A stretch of DNA of 9,562 nt from positions 1 to 9,562 of the forward strand of contig JAGDCE010000348.1 in NCBI GenBank assembly GCA_017958705.1, read 5' to 3'. This DNA comes from Clostridia bacterium (lineage in GTDB: Bacteria; Bacillota; Clostridia; Oscillospirales; CAG-272). This document shows, in pieces, positions 6,045 through 9,562 of the stretch (positions within the stretch are counted from its first letter, which is position 1; every line of letters begins with the position of its first letter). A model generated the notes under the pieces. It was not told where the DNA came from. It did not search any database and was given only the letters and a program-made list of their open reading frames with translations. The position numbers and the translations under genes were made by a program.

Positions 6045-7220
6045 TCAGTCATCCGGTCCGTCGGCGCAGACTTCTTTTATTATCCTTACGGCTTGCTTCA
6101 GCAGGTCGACGTCGATGTTCAGCGCCGGCAAAAGACGAACCTTATCCTTCGCGGTAAGGCAGAGAACGCCTTTTTCAATACATTCAGAAACAACAGCCGC
6201 CGCCGCTTTTTTAGTCTTTATTCCGATCATAAGCCCCATGCCTACCACGTCCTCAACCCCCGGCGCGCCTGACAGCTTGCCAAAGACGTACGCGCTTTTT
6301 CTGCACACACCGGCAAGGAAACCGTCGTCGAGCCGCGACAGGACGCTCAGCGCCGCCGCGCACGAAACGGGATTGCCGCCGAAGGTTGAGCCGTGATCGC
6401 CGTATGAGAATACGTTTTCGCATTTCTGTCCGAGCATGGTAGCGCCTATAGGAAGGCCGCCTCCGAGCCCTTTCGCGGTAGACACTATATCCGGTGTGAC
6501 CCCGTAGTTCATGTACGCGTAGAGCTTTCCGCTCCTGCCGTTGCCGGTCTGCACCTCGTCAACGATCAGCAGAACGTCGTTTTCTTCACAAAACGCGGCG
6601 AGTCCTTTAACGAAACCGTGCTCAAGCGGTATCACGCCGCCCTCTCCCTGGATGCACTCTATCATCACCGCGGCGAGCTTCCCTTCCGAGCAAAGTTCCT
6701 TCGGAACGGTCAGATTGCCCGCGTCGAAACTGACGAATCCCCCGGTCAGCGGCGTGAACAGTTCGTGATAATGCTCCTGCCCCGTGGCGGCGAGCGTCGT
6801 AAGCGTCCGGCCGTGGAAACTGTTGTTAAGCGTCGCGATGACGCATCTGTCTTTGCCGTATTTATCCGACGCGTATTTACGCGCCGCCTTGATCGCGCAT
6901 TCGTTCGCTTCCGCGCCGGAGTTGGAAAAAAACACTTTTTTCATCCCCGTCTTCTCGCAGAGCATCTGCGCAAGTTTAACGCACGGTTCGGTATAATAAA
7001 GGTTCGACGCGTGCTGTATCAGTCCGATCTGGTCCGTGACCGCTTTCCGCCAGACGTCGTCCGCTATGCCGAATGCGGCAACACCGATGCCGGAGCCCAT
7101 GTCAATATACTCTTTACCGTTTTCGTCTGTAATTACCGAGCCCTTTCCGGATACGGCGACGACGGGAAAGCGTTTATATGTCCCGGCTATGTATTTACCG
7201 TCAAGTTCTTTAAGATCCAT
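6045..7220 (-). CDS. argD: Acetylornithine aminotransferase
   Basis: This PLP enzyme transfers the amino group of glutamate to N-acetylglutamate semialdehyde, giving N-acetylornithine. The 391-residue product is a complete class III aminotransferase. The sequence shows SNSGAEANECAIK (99-111), NSFHGRT (133-139), the cofactor-binding D221 in VDEVQTG, and the Schiff-base lysine K250 in STAKGLGGGLPIGA. HGSTFGGNPVSCAAA (276-290) follows, as in the ArgD/ornithine aminotransferase group. The sequence alone does not exclude related aminotransferases (astC, rocD), but its position between argB and carA settles the role. The ATG lies 12 nt after the argB stop, with AGAGGA as ribosome binding site. Confidence 0.95.
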   Translation of the reverse strand: MDLKELDGKYIAGTYKRFPVVAVSGKGSVITDENGKEYIDMGSGIGVAAFGIADDVWRKAVTDQIGLIQHASNLYYTEPCVKLAQMLCEKTGMKKVFFSNSGAEANECAIKAARKYASDKYGKDRCVIATLNNSFHGRTLTTLAATGQEHYHELFTPLTGGFVSFDAGNLTVPKELCSEGKLAAVMIECIQGEGGVIPLEHGFVKGLAAFCEENDVLLIVDEVQTGNGRSGKLYAYMNYGVTPDIVSTAKGLGGGLPIGATMLGQKCENVFSYGDHGSTFGGNPVSCAAALSVLSRLDDGFLAGVCRKSAYVFGKLSGAPGVEDVVGMGLMIGIKTKKAAAAVVSECIEKGVLCLTAKDKVRLLPALNIDVDLLKQAVRIIKEVCADGPDD

Positions 7221-7227
7221 TATCTTT

Positions 7228-7235
7228 TCCTCTCA
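7228..7235 (-). promoter_or_regulatory. argD ribosome binding site fused to the argB stop codon
   Basis: The minus strand reads TGAGAGGA, seven bases, then ATG. TGA (7235-7233) ends argB and AGAGGA (7233-7228) serves argD, the same arrangement as at carB/argF. It implies coupled translation. Confidence 0.8.
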
Positions 7236-8093
7236 GCCGGTGACCATCGTTCCGGCGCCCTCATTCGTCAGCAGCTCCATAAGGATCGCATGCGGCACCC
7301 TGCCGTCCATTATTACGACGTTTTTCACTCCGCGTCTGATTGCCTCGATGCAGCAGTCGACCTTCGGTATCATGCCGCCGTCGATCACTCCTTCTTCCCG
7401 AAGCATCCCGGCATCTGACGCAGAGATCTCCGGAATAAGCGACGACGGATCGTTTTTATCTCTCAGAATACCCGCTATATCCGTCATCATTATGAGTCTT
7501 TCCGCGCCGAGCGCGCCCGCGATATGCGCCGCGGCGGTGTCTGCGTTTATGTTGTAGATATCGCCCGACTGATCGCAGCCGATCGTCGAAATCACCGGAA
7601 TGTAACCGTTGCCGAGCAGATCGTTTATTACCGCCGTGTTGACGCCGGTTATGGTGCCTACGAATCCGAGTTTCTCGTTTTTGGGCTTCGCCTCGATGAG
7701 CCGCCCGTCAACTCCGGATATGCCGATGCTTTTGCCTCCGGTGACCTCGATCAGGTTCACGAGAGATTTGTTGACCTTGCCCGATAGCGTCATCTGAACC
7801 AGCTCTACCGTCTCCCTGTCGGTAACACGCAGTCCGTCGATGAACTGCGGCTCCTTTCCGACCTTCTCCATCATCTCGCTGATCTCCGCCCCGCCGCCGT
7901 GTATAAGCACTATCTTTATACCGATGAGCCACGCGAGCACGATGTCTTTCATAACCTGATGTTTCAGATCGTCGTTTATCATCGCGCTTCCGCCGTATTT
8001 TATCACTACGGTCTTTCCGACGTACCTTTTGATATAAGGCAGCGCCTGCGCGATCACCTCAGCCCGTTCAGTATTGGATATTGAATTGCTCAT
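7233..8093 (-). CDS. argB: Acetylglutamate kinase
   Basis: ArgB phosphorylates N-acetylglutamate with ATP and is the usual feedback-controlled step in organisms with the cyclic pathway. The 286 residues fit the amino acid kinase fold. Visible parts are VVIKYGGSAM with K32, the HGGG loop (65-68), FIDGLRVTD (84-92), NINAD (181-185), TDIAGIL (204-210) and GGMIPK with catalytic K244. The N-terminal extension before the kinase core (about 8-27, AEVIAQALPYIKRYVGKT) is the helix typical of hexameric, arginine-inhibited enzymes, so feedback inhibition by arginine is likely (inference). HGGGAEIS has Ala where many members have Pro; this is probably harmless. The start is 12 nt after argJ, with a strong GAGGAGGG. 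Confidence 0.96.
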   Translation of the reverse strand: MSNSISNTERAEVIAQALPYIKRYVGKTVVIKYGGSAMINDDLKHQVMKDIVLAWLIGIKIVLIHGGGAEISEMMEKVGKEPQFIDGLRVTDRETVELVQMTLSGKVNKSLVNLIEVTGGKSIGISGVDGRLIEAKPKNEKLGFVGTITGVNTAVINDLLGNGYIPVISTIGCDQSGDIYNINADTAAAHIAGALGAERLIMMTDIAGILRDKNDPSSLIPEISASDAGMLREEGVIDGGMIPKVDCCIEAIRRGVKNVVIMDGRVPHAILMELLTNEGAGTMVTG

Positions 8094-8097
8094 TTTT

Positions 8098-8105
8098 CCC
8101 TCCTC
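8098..8105 (-). promoter_or_regulatory. Ribosome binding site of argB
   Basis: GAGGAGGG directly follows the argJ stop (TAA, 8108-8106) and sits five bases (measured from GGAGG) before the argB ATG. It is the strongest Shine-Dalgarno in the window and fixes the argB start. Confidence 0.85.
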
Positions 8106-9320
8106 TTACGTGCGGTAATCGCCGTTGATCCTGACGTAATCGTACGTCAGATCGCAACCCCACGCGGTGGAAGAGAATCCACCGTCTTTCAGATCCACGA
8201 GTATGCCGATTTCGTCCTCTGAGAGGATCTTTTTCGCCTGCTCTTCCGAGAACGCGACGCCCGAGCCGTTTTCACAAACTTTTATGACGCCCGACTTGCT
8301 TTGGAAGCTGACGTCGATCCGGTCGACCTTAACCGCCGCGCCGCTGTACCCGATCGCGCAGAGCACGCGGCCCCAGTTGGCGTCGGCGCCGAACATCGCC
8401 GCCTTGGTCAGATTTGAGCAGACGACGCTTTTCGCCACCGTTTTCGCGGTCTCCGGGTCGGGAGCGCCGCTGACAGAGCACTCGAGCAGCTTTGTCGCGC
8501 CTTCCCCGTCGGACGCGATCATGCGGCACAGACTAACCGTGACCGTATTCAGCGCCTTCATGAACGCGCTGAAATCCCTGCCTTCGGAGGTGATCTGTTC
8601 GTTTCCCGCCATACCGTTCGCCATCACGACTACCATATCGTTCGTCGACGTGTCTCCGTCAACGCTTATCATATTGAAGGTCTTGCCGACGTCCTCGCCG
8701 AGAGCTTTCCGCAGCATTGCAGGGCTGATCGCCGCGTCTGTCGTTATGAAGACGAGCATAGTCGCCATATTCGGGTGGATCATACCGCTGCCCTTCGCCA
8801 TTCCTCCGATGACGCAGGTCTTTCCGCCTGTTTTGAACTGAACCGCGATCTCTTTTTTTACCGTATCCGTCGTCATTATGCCTTCCGCCGCGGCGGCGCC
8901 GCCTTTATCGGACAGCCCGCCGACGAGCGACGGCATGCCGTTCTTTATCGGAGTAAGGTCGAGCGGCTGGCCGATAACACCCGTCGAGGCGACGACGACG
9001 TCGCTGTCGGATATCCCGAGCGCGCCTGCAGTCATGCGGCACATCTCCTCAGCGATTTGTATCCCGTCGGCATTGCAGGTGTTGGCGTTGCCGCTGTTGC
9101 AGATGATCGCGCGTGCGACCCCGTCGGACAGGTGCCGTTTAGTCACCGTCAAAGGAGCGCCCTTGACCAGATTGGTGGTGTATACCGCCGCGCACGCCGC
9201 GGGTTTGTCGCTTACGATTAGCGAAAGATCCTTTTTCGTTCTGTTTCTGCGGATACCGCAGTATATGCCGTTTGCACGGTAGCCCTTTGCGGCGCAAACG
9301 CCTCCGTTAATAATCTTCAC
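8106..9320 (-). CDS. argJ: Glutamate N-acetyltransferase ArgJ (ornithine acetyltransferase)
   Basis: ArgJ transfers the acetyl group of N-acetylornithine to glutamate, releasing ornithine and regenerating N-acetylglutamate. Some members also use acetyl-CoA to start the cycle; no argA is seen here, but only part of the genome is visible. The 404-residue precursor cleaves itself before a conserved threonine, here A186/T187 in KGSGMIHPNMATMLVF, giving alpha and beta chains of about 186 and 218 residues. The oxyanion-hole pair T113-G114 is in ASTGVIGQ. GADANWGRV (311-319) and the C-terminal DYVRINGDYRT are family hallmarks. The start codon is GTG (9320-9318), chosen because GGAGG lies nine bases upstream and MKIINGGVCAAKGY fits the family N-terminus. 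The gene starts 4 nt after argC. Confidence 0.96.
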   Translation of the reverse strand: MKIINGGVCAAKGYRANGIYCGIRRNRTKKDLSLIVSDKPAACAAVYTTNLVKGAPLTVTKRHLSDGVARAIICNSGNANTCNADGIQIAEEMCRMTAGALGISDSDVVVASTGVIGQPLDLTPIKNGMPSLVGGLSDKGGAAAAEGIMTTDTVKKEIAVQFKTGGKTCVIGGMAKGSGMIHPNMATMLVFITTDAAISPAMLRKALGEDVGKTFNMISVDGDTSTNDMVVVMANGMAGNEQITSEGRDFSAFMKALNTVTVSLCRMIASDGEGATKLLECSVSGAPDPETAKTVAKSVVCSNLTKAAMFGADANWGRVLCAIGYSGAAVKVDRIDVSFQSKSGVIKVCENGSGVAFSEEQAKKILSEDEIGILVDLKDGGFSSTAWGCDLTYDYVRINGDYRT

Positions 9321-9324
9321 CTGT

Positions 9325-9562
9325 TCAGTCCTCCGGTAATATAAGCCCCGTTTCCTCGGTGAGGTTAAGAGATATGTTCATATTCTGTATTGCGGCGCCG
9401 CTGGCGCCCTTGCCGAGATTGTCGAATCTTGCGACGAGCAGGATTCTCTCATCCGTGCCGCAGACGGTGATCTGCATGTCGTCGCGTCCAGCAAACGATC
9501 CTGCGGAAAGGAAGCCGCCGTCCGACGGATCCTCCGCGTAACGTATCACTCTTCCGTTGTAA
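9325..9562 (-). CDS. argC: N-acetyl-gamma-glutamyl-phosphate reductase, C-terminal part
   Basis: Only the last 78 residues are in the window; the gene continues past the right edge. ArgC reduces N-acetylglutamyl phosphate to the semialdehyde with NADPH. The visible part contains RFDNLGKGASGAAIQNMNIS, which matches the conserved C-terminal helix region of ArgC, and ends ETGLILPED, close to the usual ETGL terminus. The catalytic cysteine and NADP-binding domain lie outside the window. The reading frame is open to the edge: the codons before the GTG at 9549 read Tyr-Asn-Gly-Arg, so that GTG is internal, not a start. It is the first visible gene of the operon; promoter and any ARG-box operator would lie further right. 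Confidence 0.93.
   Translation of the reverse strand, partial: YNGRVIRYAEDPSDGGFLSAGSFAGRDDMQITVCGTDERILLVARFDNLGKGASGAAIQNMNISLNLTEETGLILPED
9330..9334 (-). promoter_or_regulatory. argJ ribosome binding site within the last codons of argC
   Basis: GGAGG is formed by the Pro-Glu-Asp codons that end argC. Nine bases separate it from the GTG start of argJ, with the argC TGA (9327-9325) between. This decides the non-ATG start and suggests coupled translation. Confidence 0.75.

Noticed and set aside
9547..9549. GTG as the start of a small 74-residue protein at the right edge
   Set aside because: The frame continues open to the window edge, and the sequence on both sides of the GTG fits the C-terminal part of ArgC, so it is an internal valine codon.

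Overview
The window carries most of an arginine biosynthesis operon, all on the minus strand. In the direction of transcription (right to left) the order is argC (3' end only), argJ, argB, argD, carA, carB and argF. The stand-alone regulator gene nrdR follows with its own promoter. The left edge (1-217) holds no convincing gene but contains a palindromic, TTAA-bounded repeat element. The order argC-argJ-argB-argD-carA-carB-argF is the one known from Bacillus subtilis and relatives. Together with purine-rich Shine-Dalgarno sites at every start and a strong A/T-rich sigma-70/A-type promoter before nrdR, it points to a member of the Bacillota. The fairly GC-rich coding sequence suggests a Clostridia-type gut or environmental lineage rather than a Bacillus, but that last step is inference and no species can be named.

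Layout: 9562-9325 end of argC; 9320-8106 argJ (GTG start); 8093-7233 argB; 7220-6045 argD; 6008-4923 carA; 4944-1765 carB (overlaps carA by 22 nt); 1754-771 argF; 770-668 intergenic region with the nrdR promoter and leader; 667-218 nrdR; 217-1 repeat element and part of a second copy. Genes in the operon are separated by 4 to 36 nt or overlap. At most junctions the ribosome-binding site of the downstream gene lies on the stop codon or final codons of the upstream gene, which indicates one transcript with coupled translation.

Pathway: ArgB phosphorylates N-acetylglutamate, ArgC reduces it, ArgD transaminates it to N-acetylornithine, and ArgJ moves the acetyl group from N-acetylornithine back to glutamate, releasing ornithine (the cyclic route). 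CarA/CarB make carbamoyl phosphate from glutamine, bicarbonate and ATP, and ArgF joins it to ornithine to give citrulline. The last two steps (argG, argH) are not in the window. NrdR is functionally unrelated: it represses ribonucleotide reductase genes.

The least expected structure is at 1-198: a 168-bp imperfect palindrome with 23-bp perfect terminal inverted repeats ending in TTAA, abutting what looks like the end of a second copy that shares the same TTAA. It resembles a miniature inverted-repeat element. The rest of the window is ordinary, well-conserved metabolism; the coding genes show no frameshift or missing catalytic residue.
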